Shown here: in pieces, positions 42,020-52,086 of the stretch
Numbering within the stretch: the stretch's first letter is position 1
How the letters are laid out: every line of letters starts with the position of its first letter
Assembly: GCA_903632075.3 (NCBI GenBank)
Contig: CAHIKZ030001197.1
Location: 503,501 to 567,500, forward strand
DNA length: 64,000 nucleotides
Direction of reading: 5' to 3'
DNA from: Acanthosepion pharaonis
Lineage: Eukaryota; Mollusca; Cephalopoda; Sepiida; Sepiidae
Notes under the pieces: generated by a model
Seen by the model: the letters and a program-made list of their open reading frames with translations, nothing else
The model's database searches: none
What the model was told of the DNA's origin: nothing
Made by a program: the position numbers and the translations under genes

Positions 42020-42262
42020 CGTTTTTTGCCAGTGCTCATATTGCAATTTTTTTGCTCTGTGTGCCACACTCTGAGTCGCTTCCTTGTAGATATAATTGAC
42101 CCATTGATCGGAAAATCTCCTTCATATGTCCGAAACTCTGCCCACTTTGTGGAAATAATCAAAGATGCTCGCATCCTATCCAACCGCTTGGACGTGGTGA
42201 GTTTGTTCACCAAGGTACTCACGGAGGAGACTCAGCTACAAAAATCTCCTGAGCCGACCAAG
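42020..42262 (+). pseudogene. Penelope-like RT fragment
   Basis: Frame 42026-42304 reads LSRFLVDIIDPLIGKSPSYV, RNSAHFVEIIKD and LDVVSLFTKV-TEET. The LVG-T-S-V-NS-HFV and VVSLFT-VP-EE strings are the early RT motifs of Penelope-like elements. No earlier N-terminus is recognisable. It is separated from the C-terminal part by CA/TA arrays. Confidence 0.65.
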
Positions 42263-42414
42263 CATAGAAATGAATACAATTTGGGAACCAGTAATAAGGA
42301 ATGACAGAGAAGAGCGATAATAACAAAAATTGCAATATAAGCTCTGGTAAAAACACGGCATGATAAAAGCAAAAAAAAAATGCTTGCTGAAAATATTAGG
42401 TTTATAATGCCCAG

Positions 42415-42493
<79 letters not shown>

Positions 42494-42494
42494 A
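42415..42494. repeat. (CA)n-(TA)n compound microsatellite
   Basis: About 30 CA units then about 9 TA units. Cys/Val open frames through it are artefacts. Confidence 0.95.
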
Positions 42495-42599
42495 TATATA
42501 TAACTACATATAACTATATATATTTAAAATATATATAAATAGATATAATTATATATATTAAGCACTTACATAAATATACACACAAAATGCACATTCATT

Positions 42600-42608
<9 letters not shown>

Positions 42609-42670
<62 letters not shown>
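42609..42670. repeat. (TA)n microsatellite
   Basis: About 31 TA units, placed inside the Penelope-like element between RT motifs. Confidence 0.95.
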
Positions 42671-42673
<3 letters not shown>

Positions 42674-42679
42674 TATTAC

Positions 42680-43480
42680 TAGCATCTATCGTAAACCCAC
42701 CTTTACGGGACTTTATTTGAATTGGCGTTCATTTGCTCCTGCATCAAGGAAAATCAATCTTGTTAAAACCTTGGTGTATAGAGCGCTTAAAATTTTTGTT
42801 CTATTAGATTGGACCGTGAATTTTGGGAACATTATGGAGATTTTCCTTAGTAACGGCTATCCGGAGGCCCTTATTGACTATATTATTAGTAAGAAGACTA
42901 AGGAATTTCATTCCCCAAAACCAGGGCCTTCTAAATGTCCGGTTTATTTGAAGATTCCCTGGATTGGGGATAGTGGTCAGGGCTTAATTAAGCAGGTTAG
43001 CAAGTCGGTTTCGGTTGTTTCCCATCAGTTGCTTTTACGTAGCATTTTTCGAACTAGGTCTGCGTTTCCGTCTTTTTCGCAAGGATGTATTGCCCTACAT
43101 CAAATTGAGTAATTTAGTATATGAATTTAATTGCAGTGTGTGCTGCTGGTTATGTGGGGCGTACAACCTTGCATTTGGAAACTAGAATCAATCAGCACGT
43201 ACCTTCCAAAAATACGATTTGGTAAGATAGATAGAATATGCTATCTTCCCCCCCCCCATGAATATGGAATCGGCTATTGCTCAACATTTAGTTGAGAATA
43301 TAGCTTGCGCCAAGTTGTTTAAAAAAGAGTGGTTTAAAATTATTCATACAGCCGATTCCAATAATCATTTGAAGATTTTTGAATCGGTCTGTATAGGATT
43401 AAGAAAACCTTCTCTCTGCCGGCAGAAAGAATTTATAAGGTCTCTGAATCTGTTGGGGGATATTTTATTTTAACTGTCCC
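42680..43480 (+). pseudogene. Penelope-like element C-terminus with GIY-YIG-like endonuclease remnant
   Basis: From 42681 the frame reads SIYRKPTFTGLYLNWRSFAP, the RT-thumb signature of Penelope-like elements, followed by LVKTLVYRALKI, PWIGDSG and a K-- region. Near 43125-43215 another frame gives CSVCAAGYVGRTTLHLETRI followed by NQHVPSK, matching the GIY-YIG-associated segment (C--Y-GRT---L--R--QH). The last frame, 43258-43473, is ESAIAQHLVEN and FKIIHTADSNNHLKIFESV with IRSLNLL at the end. At least two frame breaks, so inactive. Confidence 0.75.
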
Positions 43481-43602
43481 TCGCTAATTTATTTACACGA
43501 TTATACGTTACAAGTATATATACTTGTTTGTTATTTTAGTGTGTTTCCCCCTCTTTTTTGCTCTTCAATATCGTTAATATTCTTTTCGCTAATCCAACGA
43601 TT

Positions 43603-43641
43603 GTCTCCTGATGAGATGTTGGCTGAAAGGGCCCTAGAGAC
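43603..43641 (+). ncRNA. Hammerhead-like motif downstream of the Penelope-like ORF
   Basis: GTCTC (43603-43607) pairs with GAGAC (43637-43641) as stem I. Core CTGATGA (43608-43614) and GAA (43625-43627). The self-complementary AGGGCCCT (43628-43635) is stem III, and A43636 is the cleavage nucleotide. Stem II (43615-43624) pairs poorly. It lies about 130 bp beyond the ORF end, where Penelope-like terminal repeats are expected. Confidence 0.5.
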
Positions 43642-43711
43642 TTTTAAATTTAAAATCAATGCATTCCTTGTTTTTAAAAACTATTTATAAATTTTGTACC
43701 TCCAAACATTT

Positions 43712-43715
<4 letters not shown>

Positions 43716-43753
<38 letters not shown>

Positions 43754-43759
43754 CACATA

Positions 43760-43809
<50 letters not shown>

Positions 43810-43966
43810 CATTCATATATATATATATATACACATATACAATTGCCTATGTACACATAGATACATATACTTATACATAATTACGTATATATATATATAT
43901 ATATATACCTACACATATATATATATATACACATAAATATATATATGTACATACGTATATTTATTT

Positions 43967-44030
<64 letters not shown>
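43716..44030. repeat. TA/CATA microsatellite cluster
   Basis: Several TA arrays separated by short TACATA spacers. All Tyr/Ile open frames here are microsatellite translations. Confidence 0.95.
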
Positions 44031-44031
<1 letters not shown>

Positions 44032-44202
44032 TACAGTCATATATATTCATATACACAAATATAAAGAGAAAAGTAAAACTTATTTTAACCCACGCGTTTT
44101 GTCTTTCGATGGAATTTATGAGGTAAAATGTTTTTAATTTATATTGTCCTTTTGATGATATATTCTGAGACTTCACATACAGATACATAAATACATAATA
44201 TA

Positions 44203-44214
44203 TACATACATACA

Positions 44215-44245
<31 letters not shown>

Positions 44246-44270
44246 GTGTGTGTATGTGTGTGTGTGCGCG
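44203..44270. repeat. (CATA)n and (GT)n microsatellite
   Basis: About ten CATA units followed by a GT/GC run. Confidence 0.9.
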
Positions 44271-44418
44271 CGTTACTCTGGGTTAGTGTTTTTTTGTGAG
44301 GGAAAAATAGAAATGCATGCATCTCCCAAACTATCCCAATCTGGTCCTTTCAGCCTGATCCTCTTTAATTCTCATATTCTGTCTATAAAAGAAAACAATT
44401 GAAAAGAATATCCTTAGT

Positions 44419-44419
<1 letters not shown>

Positions 44420-44508
<89 letters not shown>
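44420..44508. repeat. (TA)n microsatellite, two blocks
   Basis: Two TA arrays separated by a single CATA. Confidence 0.95.
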
Positions 44509-44509
<1 letters not shown>

Positions 44510-45339
44510 CTCAATTCCTGTGTGATAAATCACAAAGAGTTACTTTACTGTCTCTCGAATTATATCAAGTGCAACATCTTGCTTTCTGTTTACAAATTAC
44601 AGAGTAGTGTTCGAAGTCGAATACGTTAAGCTGTTATTTGCAGATCAAAGAGTTAGAGATCAGCAAATTCCTTCTTTTAACTTGGAAATAATATTATTTG
44701 TAGCCATTTTCAAAGATTTGCTGACTCTGAAATGACAAATTGTCTTTCATTTCTAATCAGCAATCTGGAACTTCTAAGTCTGAAATTGTAGGGAAGAAAG
44801 CAAAAAAAATCTCTTCAACAAATGGGATAAGCATTTTTTCTTGTGACTTGAAAATTACAATTATAGAACTTTGGTAAATATCCGATAGCGTTGTTTTATT
44901 TAAACCTTAACTGACATTTTGTGTTGAATTGTTCTACATGATGTCGTATTGTTTAGATAAGTCATTATTCTGGAAAAAAAGAGACAAATCTAACTAAAAG
45001 CTCAATTAAAATTAAATAGCGGGCGGTGATCAGTGCCTGGAGGTCATTGGTTGTTGGTGATGTCACTAAAAGCAGCAATGACGAATCCACCAATCAAGCT
45101 CTGAAATGGAAATCGGAAGAATATGACGCGTTATCTACTTGTGGAGAGGTGGATCAGAATTCGAACAGAAAACAGTGAACCGGGTTAGGGAGGTATTTAT
45201 TTTTATTCGTTTCACTCGAAGGAAGGCGATGTCACTAGAACGCAGTGAAGACTGAGAATGGAGAGGATTGGGGAAAAGGAAAAAACCAAGAGCAGATGGC
45301 GATTGAAACTGTATTCAAATTTTTGAAGATTAAATTTAT
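44509..45339. other. Unassigned sequence
   Basis: No recognised element. 45140-45240 contains CCGGGTTAGGGAGGTATTTA and TTCGTTTCACTCGAAGGAAGG, the latter possibly a degraded LINE 3' tail. Confidence 0.4.
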
Positions 45340-46610
45340 CAGAAAGCAAGAAATCAAAGTGAGACGGGGAGTTCCACAGGTGGGAAATGCAAGAAAATAA
45401 ACTTAATATAGAAGCGGCGTTTGCATCTTGTTATTTCAACGGTAACTTAGTGAAACCTAGTTGGCAATCTAGCAGTAGCTTAAATTGATCTAGTTGGGGC
45501 ACCATAGACAAAAAAAGTTCATCAGAGCAGTTGCCATGAAAATATTTGTAGAAAAGACAGGGAAACCACGTAACGCCAGGGAGAAAATAAATGAAGTTGT
45601 GATGTCTGGTCAGGATCGATTATATTACAGAATTTTCTTTGGATTTTCTCAAGAATCTCGAGATGTACAGCAGCAGTACCGGACCAGATATTCAATACAC
45701 GGACGAATGGTAGATTTGTAAATGTGCAAGGTTGATCAATGACGCAGCGAACAAACTTTTTTCTGCAGTAAACAGCAATTTCGATATAATCCCTCCACTT
45801 CACGTCAGTGGAATTACCTGAGGCCAAGAAGGTGTAGAATGTTGCTCTCTTAGAATTTAGAATTAGCCATGCTGATCACAGGCAGAAAAAGTTCTCTGTG
45901 ATGATTAAATGAAATTTGTTAAAATTTACAAGTCATTTTATATCAAAGTTAACCACAGATTAGAGGCCTTTTTCAAGAGCAGTTGACAGGTTTACTTTGC
46001 CAAATCTGTAGGATTTGCTACTAAGATAGGAAGAAATAGTTTGTCATCTGCATAAATACCTAGTTGGGAATTGATGGCATCGGAAGGTCACTGATGAAGA
46101 TCAGAGACAGTGGATGTACAAGTATATAGTTCTTGAGGACTACCACGTTAGTATGAAAAGATTTGAAAGCGAGCACGTTTAACACGACTTTCGTTACACG
46201 ATTTGTTAGGAATGATTGAATGAAGGTAAATATTCGTCCCGTAACACTGTACCCCTTGAGCCTGTGAAGGGCACGAGCGTTATAAAACCTGTCAGATAGC
46301 TTCGAGATATCTAGAGCTACAGTCCGAGCTCCGCCATTCTTTCGGAGAACCGCAAGGTGAGATAGAAGGCCTTACCTAATCTATCAGAAATTCAGTCTTG
46401 TATGCAACAATCAAGCGAGAAATGAGTACGATAGAGAAAGAAGAGATAGCTAAATGAGTTTAGTAGAATAAGTCAGAGGCACAGGTAAGGATAGCCCGGA
46501 GACTCAAATTTGCCAGTGGGAGATGTTCCTGATGTTGGTAAACTTGAAACCCTTGATGAACCCAGTTATAAAACATCAATGACGACCCCCTCCATCCAGC
46601 GCATCGGAAA
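45340..46610 (-). mobile_element. LINE RT relic (Jockey/CR1-type), longest of its family here
   Basis: Minus strand, in order: DCSSRYLEAI, GTNIYLHSII, RVKRARFQIF, GSPQ at the QGSVLSP box, SDAINSQLGIYADDKLFL (palm motif with YADD), LHIYKSTIRPCIEYLVRYC, FLRKSKENSVIYNRS and the LWNSPSHFDF end near 45370. Most blocks need frame corrections. The YADD box is intact. The element is clearly dead but long enough to classify. Same family as 416-1040. Confidence 0.75.
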
Positions 46611-46905
46611 GTGTATTTTGTGAAAATTACAAAATAATAAAGGGTTATAATTTTCTCATTTTAAGACATTAGTTAAGAAGTATAAGCTGATTCTGAAATT
46701 TTCATACACAAATGTTTTATTGACAAACCCATATTTGACTGTAATGTACAACACATTCAAATTTAAAATAGGTAATAATTTAATTAATTTATTAGTTTAA
46801 ATATCATTTCCGTTTTCCTGTCTTTATTTATAAAATTGCAGTAAAGTGGCTTTTGTAGTGAATACAATTTATCAACAACGATATTAAACATACTATTTCA
46901 TTTAG

Positions 46906-47014
46906 CAAATCACGCTGAAACACCGGTTCTCGTTCGATCACCGAAGTTAAGCATCGTAGAGCCAGGTCAGTACTTAGATGAGGGACCGCTTGGGAACACC
47001 TGGTACTGTAAGCC
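46906..47014 (+). pseudogene. 5S rRNA pseudogene fragment
   Basis: Lacks the first ~15 nt and then follows 5S rRNA closely: CACCGGTTCTCGTTCGATCA, CCGAAGTTAAGCATCGT, GGTCAGTACTTAGATG, AGGGACCGCTTGGGAACACC and TACTGTAAGC. Internal Pol III boxes are nearly consensus, closer than in the composite SINEs. No tRNA-like part follows; GC-richer unique sequence does. Confidence 0.7.
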
Positions 47015-47380
47015 CCCAAAAGTCCAACCCTTACCTCACAGTCGGTGGGGGGATGTAAACGGTAGTTTCAGAGCTATGCCGCCCGGAACTTCGTTCCTGG
47101 TAGGGCCACCCAAGGCGGACAGGTCTGACACACACGCCGGCTAACAAGGGCTCTGGTGAAAATCCAAGGAGCGTCTGCATCGGTAACCGGCGGCTTCTGG
47201 TCGTTCCTGTCTCTGCGTCTGTGGGAACCCCGCGGCAAGCAAGAACGTTATTCGAGTAGGCCTGGGTACCCTACTTCTGTAATTTATCCCAAGAATCTTC
47301 TTCTCATAACAGGAAGAAGCCGGCTCAATCCGCCCAGGGTGAATGCCGCATCAGTACAGTACAGTACTGTTAAGTCTAGA
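47015..47380 (+). other. GC-rich unassigned segment attached to the 5S fragment
   Basis: Markedly less AT-rich than the rest of the window, with repeated CGGC words (CGCCGGCTAACAAGGG, GTAACCGGCGGCTTC). The abrupt change at the 5S 3' end suggests a retroelement 5' region fused to 5S. No ORF proves this. Confidence 0.35.
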
Positions 47381-47499
47381 TTTTTACAAGCTGGCGAACA
47401 CAATATTATCAAAGTTAACTTTATTATACTAATATTCACCCAATACAAATCTTTAGAGCCACTTAATGTTACAATGTGATGGTGTATGAGTTTAATAAA

Positions 47500-47880
47500 T
47501 GACAAAAAGTGAACTTTATTTAGTTATGCAGGAAAGATAACGGTTACCTCTAGACTTGAAGATGTCAAGATTGTAGGGGTTAGGAAAAAACGTCCTGCCG
47601 GGAGCCTGTTCCACAAAGCAGCAGTTCTTGGAACGAAGCTGTCGGAATGGAACCGACTTCTTACTAATAGAATACGAAGGGTATGAGGAAGAGTCCTTCT
47701 TATGTATGCAGCATGGTGGTTCACAGCTGCAAAGGTCAAGGCTGGGGGGGATCAAGGAATCTAGTTTCCATACCATGGAAATAGCGAAGGGCGCTTTTCG
47801 TCCGTGGGAAAGGGGTTGTCGGGTGGAAAATCATCACTCACAAGGCTTCATAGATGCTTTTGAATTCTATCAGTGAGGAA
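47500..47880 (-). mobile_element. LINE RT C-terminal remnant
   Basis: Minus frame 47739-47524 reads RFHSDSFVPRTAALWNRLPA then GRFF, the (S)F-PRTA-LWN-LP motif of this RT class. The other minus frame gives NPYNLDIFKSRGNRYL, its final block. A plus-oriented LINE tail (CTTGTGTCTTAGTGGC, CTTGCTTGGGGTGAA) abuts at 47940-47985. Confidence 0.7.
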
Positions 47881-48475
47881 TTGTTCCCTGTTTAGGATTG
47901 CATTTCCGGTTACTTTTGAAGTTTTCTCGCTCTCGTTCATTCCCTTGTGTCTTAGTGGCATTATCGTCTTGCTTGGGGTGAATTGATTAAAAAATACTAT
48001 CATTTGTTATATTTGTCAGTATTTATCCGTATTTTTACGAGAACCAATGTAACTGATGATTGCGAACTTATTATGAGTATACTCAAATACAATTCTTGTG
48101 CGAGAATCAACCTTTGTTTTATTTATACAAGAATACACCGTTTTTTACAGGTTGCGCGATCGTAGTTATTGATATTGGTAGGACGCTAACAAAACCATCG
48201 TCTGTTGTGTTCCTTGTCAAGTAAACGCGTTTAGGAAAAGCCTGAATCCGTCTCCCCTCCATCTAGTAACAGGTTAAATAGCATTGTAGACTGTAATTTC
48301 GAGTCTAGGCTGCCATCCAGTCTATGTGTAGGAAAAGTATGAATTCCAAATCGTAGAGAAGGAAACGGAAAGTAAATTCATTATCTTTCCCAATGACACA
48401 ATAAAGAAAGACAGACCTATGAAGAGTCATGATCTCTTATGGGACGTGGGAAAATGGGTTCATGCGATAGCATAT

Positions 48476-48919
48476 ACCGTATTTTCTGGCATGGAAGACG
48501 CACCCTTATCTTGGAAAGAAATTTCTAAGAAAAATAAAGTCTTTCTCATAGAACAGCACATTCACCATGCGTCCTTCATACACTGGCGCCACGTATTATT
48601 TACATTAATCACTAGTCTGATAGTAAAGAGAGCATGTTTAAGCTTGTGGCTCAGCTCCAGGAAGGTTTACAGACTTGGCAATATTTGTAACAGCTAAGTA
48701 CTGAGGTTACATCATATAAAAGGCCGAATTAAACAGCTAACATTATAGTGCAATGACTCAACATAGAAATCCACGTCCCGATCAGTGAAGCCAATTATGT
48801 GACCGTCCAAGCTTACATGAGCATGAGTGTTTTCTTACATTCGTCTTGGAAGACGCACACGTATTTTTCAGGGTATCTTTTAAAAAAGAAAGTGCGTCTT
48901 GTAAACCAGAAAATACAGT
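48476..48919. mobile_element. 444-bp non-autonomous TIR element
   Basis: The left end ACCGTATTTTCTGGC is the inverted complement of the right end CCAGAAAATACAGT, and the similarity continues inward to AAGACGCAC/GTGCGTCTT (about 30 bp with mismatches). No transposase. Target duplication not clear. Confidence 0.6.
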
Positions 48920-49299
48920 TTTGACACAAAAACTTTGGCTATTCCCTTTAATTTACTATCTTACAGCAATAATGTACAAGAACAGATTACAGACCCCACA
49001 ATCAAATAATAATGCCAATGATATAAAAAAACAATTAGAATTTTCTTACAAAAATGCTCTGAAGTTTTTATAAACCAATATTTCTCATACAGGGAAATAA
49101 GAAATGTGTCCTACTTTGGTTACAAAATTTTCTACTGAAACGTCGGGACTTTTACTGAAAGTTTGTAAAACAAAGTTAACAAGTGCGGCCGTTACTATAT
49201 ACAAATGAATATAAGTTGATATATGTATAACTGATCCCTTTATTTTTGGCTTAGAAATGATTAATATTGTTCATATGATTAAGCGACCTCCGAATGACA

Positions 49300-49415
49300 A
49301 AGTGCTTTAAGGCTGTCTCGCATTTCTTGCTTGGGGAACTCTCTTCCGGCTTCTTGCTTTCCTGTCATATACAATCTCAAAACTTTAAAATCAGTATTTT
49401 CTATCTTTCTTGTTC
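49300..49415 (+). mobile_element. LINE C-terminal fragment
   Basis: Plus frame reads SRISCLGNSLPASCFPVIYN then LKTLKSVFS, the LWNSLP-SCFP---NL---K block of the Jockey/CR1-like LINE, truncated on both sides. Confidence 0.55.
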
Positions 49416-49505
49416 TTTATTGACTTTTTCTCAGCTAACTTTGTCTTACATCTTCACTGTCACTACCCCTTCTCTCTCAATGTCATTATCTTGTTTGTAG
49501 ACAAA

Positions 49506-49506
<1 letters not shown>

Positions 49507-49570
<64 letters not shown>
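49507..49570. repeat. (TA)n microsatellite
   Basis: About 32 TA units. Confidence 0.95.
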
Positions 49571-49572
<2 letters not shown>

Positions 49573-50102
49573 GTATATTTGTCCGGAAACTTTTTTACAA
49601 ACATGTTTCGTTGAATATGACAGATAAGGAAAATTTAATTATTTTTTTGGATTGAGTTTTCCAAGTATTTAAAAATTTTTGTGGTGGGGGTGGGAAAAAT
49701 GTCCGTAGTGTCTATTGTTTCAAGCACTTTCGTCCATTTCTTTGCGGTTAAGTGTTGTTAATTTTTTCATGGTTGCATTTTATGATGTAGTTGCATATAT
49801 ATATATATATATATATATGACAAAAAGAGGGAGAGAATCGGCGAAATTAAAATAAGTGTTAATTAACGAAGCGTAATGAGTTGATTAGTGTTCGAGTGGT
49901 AGTAAAATTGAAGCTATGAGTAACTAATAGTAACTAAAATTAACGGACTAACTGGAAATATTGATAAAGTAACGAGCTTAAAGAAAAAAGGTTTTAAAAA
50001 TTCTTTCTCTTATTATTATTTTTTTTTTTGAAGATGTCACCAAAAATTTTATCTCCTGTTTTTTGTGTACGTAAACAATGAAGGGCTAGACATCCTGGCG
50101 AG

Positions 50103-50916
50103 TGACTGACCATTGTTGGAGAAGTTAACGCGTCCTGGCAAAAAGGCTACCCGGCAATATTTGTGCCGCCAGGTTGGAATTGACCAGAGAAAAGAAAATT
50201 AGGATTAGTAGGAGTATACTAATTACGGTGGTAGGTGGGCTGCCGGCAATTGGCCGTAGCAATTATGCATGGGGACCCTTGAAATAACCACCGCACCCAT
50301 CTTCGATATAAGTAGGGGTTTGAGCCGAGGACAACAGAATTATGGGGAGTTGTTAGGGATTGGTTGGGAGATTGGTTAAGAGATCGTAGGAGAGTTGCAG
50401 AGATCGTGATAGTGTGGTTAGAAGAGCCGTAGAAAGTAGCGTAGAGTAGCAGGGAGTCACGAGCAGAGCCGCGAACAGCAGAATTGCGGAAAGTAGAGTG
50501 AAGTCCCTGAAATTTCCTGAGACGAGATTGTAATGGCGGTTGTTAGTAGAGTTCGGAAACCTGATATGAACCAAGTGGAGGGCGCTGTTGTATAAACGAG
50601 GGCGGACGCAATAATCTCGTAACATAGTGGATCGACCGAGATAACCTGATACTCAGCCGATTTTCTCCCCCCACCTCCACACACACCCTCTATCGTTTAT
50701 TTTTATTTTACCTGCATATAAAGATTTTAACTCTATTCAAGCGACTCCGGCCTTTTTTCCACAATTTTTTTTATCCTTATTTCATTTTTTTTTTTTTTAC
50801 TAATATACCCTTGTTCCGCCCTCAGCACTCTCAACAGACCCTGTTGGACCAGGAACAACGAAACCACTCTTCAGGGCAGAAAATTCACAACGTGGGTAGA
50901 TAGTGGATTTTTGTCA
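50103..50916 (+). mobile_element. Candidate LTR (~0.8 kb)
   Basis: The 3' edge TTTTTGTCA is followed by CT and a PBS-like TGGTCCCGATTGGGAATC at 50919. TGAC at 50103 would be the matching 5' edge; TGTTGG at 50114 is an alternative. A TATA-like GATATAAGTA lies near 50306. It shares TCACAACGTGGGTAG (50885-50899) with the LTR at 21458-23007 (22884-22898). Internal coding sequence is lost at the TA array from 50998. Confidence 0.5.
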
Positions 50917-50918
50917 CT

Positions 50919-50936
50919 TGGTCCCGATTGGGAATC
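50919..50936 (+). promoter_or_regulatory. Primer-binding site
   Basis: TGGTCCCGATTGGGAATC, starting with TGG two bases beyond the LTR end. Its complement ends in CCA as a tRNA 3' end would. The tRNA species is not identified. Confidence 0.5.
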
Positions 50937-50991
50937 TGCCGTGCCTAACGACGCCGGACCCGCGAAAATCGAGTGGGTGATGGGCATAAGT

Positions 50992-50997
<6 letters not shown>

Positions 50998-51057
<60 letters not shown>

Positions 51058-51098
51058 ACATTAATCGAGCACTATTTTACTAGCAGCACCAAACAATA

Positions 51099-51166
<68 letters not shown>

Positions 51167-51290
51167 CGTATTGGTGGTGGTGCTAGTGAAAAGTGAATAT
51201 TGACATCAACATTTAGGAACGACAGACTGTTTCTGTACTAAACGCAATCGGTGGCCTGACTATTGCGATTAGCATAAAACAGTCTGTCCC

Positions 51291-51354
<64 letters not shown>
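50998..51354. repeat. Three (TA)n arrays with hairpins between them
   Basis: Arrays at 50998-51054, 51101-51163 and 51295-51354. The two sequences flanking the middle array (51055-51100 and 51164-51210) are imperfect inverted repeats (ACTAGCAGCACCA against TGGTGGTGCTAGT). 51219-51290 folds by GACAGACTGTTT against AAACAGTCTGTC. Confidence 0.85.
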
Positions 51355-51358
<4 letters not shown>

Positions 51359-52086
51359 TGTCGAAATAACGAAAAAAATCCTCTTACATTCTATAATGTG
51401 AAGTAACGCTGATATTCACACGGAAACATTAAACATGTTCAATATTTATTACTTCAACGCGATAAATAGAAAGTGTTCCATGGACTCTATGTACGTATTT
51501 ATTCAAGTCGAATACATCTTACAAGTTTGTTTATAAAAGGTGAATATATTTCATATTTGTACGTAAGAAGATTTTGTATTCCTTTGAAATGCGTGTAGTA
51601 ACTCGAAGAGAATCAAATATAGGTCAGCATAAATTCAAATCGAATAAAAAATATTATTTTACAACAATAAGAAAAGCTTATAATTCAAACTTCAAAGGAT
51701 TCAGTTGACAACATCCAGATAAATTGCTGTGTTTTCAAAGGAAATGCACACATTAATATATATATATATACTTACAACCGCTTAGTGAAAGAGTCAACTG
51801 TTCAACTCTATAGCTTAGCCATATACAGACACACGTACAATCATAGCACTCGTGTGACATCCTTTCTCGAACGGCCGACTGTAACTTCATTTACACTTAG
51901 AAGTATCAATTTCATTTCAGACCGTCTTCTAAAAGACGAACTTGAAAGATTTTGTTTCGTTAAAATAATTATTGATACTTTATTGGAAACCACAACTTTG
52001 TCTCCTGATTCTTTTTCTTCACATATATTCTTCTTGATTGTTTGAATTTAATTTCAACTTTTTCTTCAAGTCAACTTTAAAAAGTG
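51355..52086. other. Unassigned sequence
   Basis: An 86-codon frame at 51785-52045 has no motif. Nothing recognised. Confidence 0.4.

Noticed and set aside
42232..42478. Cys/Val-repeat open frames
   Set aside because: Translation of a (CA)n array.
46906..47014. Functional 5S rRNA gene
   Set aside because: The 5' end is missing and several conserved positions differ; no T-run terminator at the correct place.
51785..52045. 86-codon plus-strand frame as a host exon
   Set aside because: No motif, no splice context I can defend, and it lies beside microsatellites and a retroelement.
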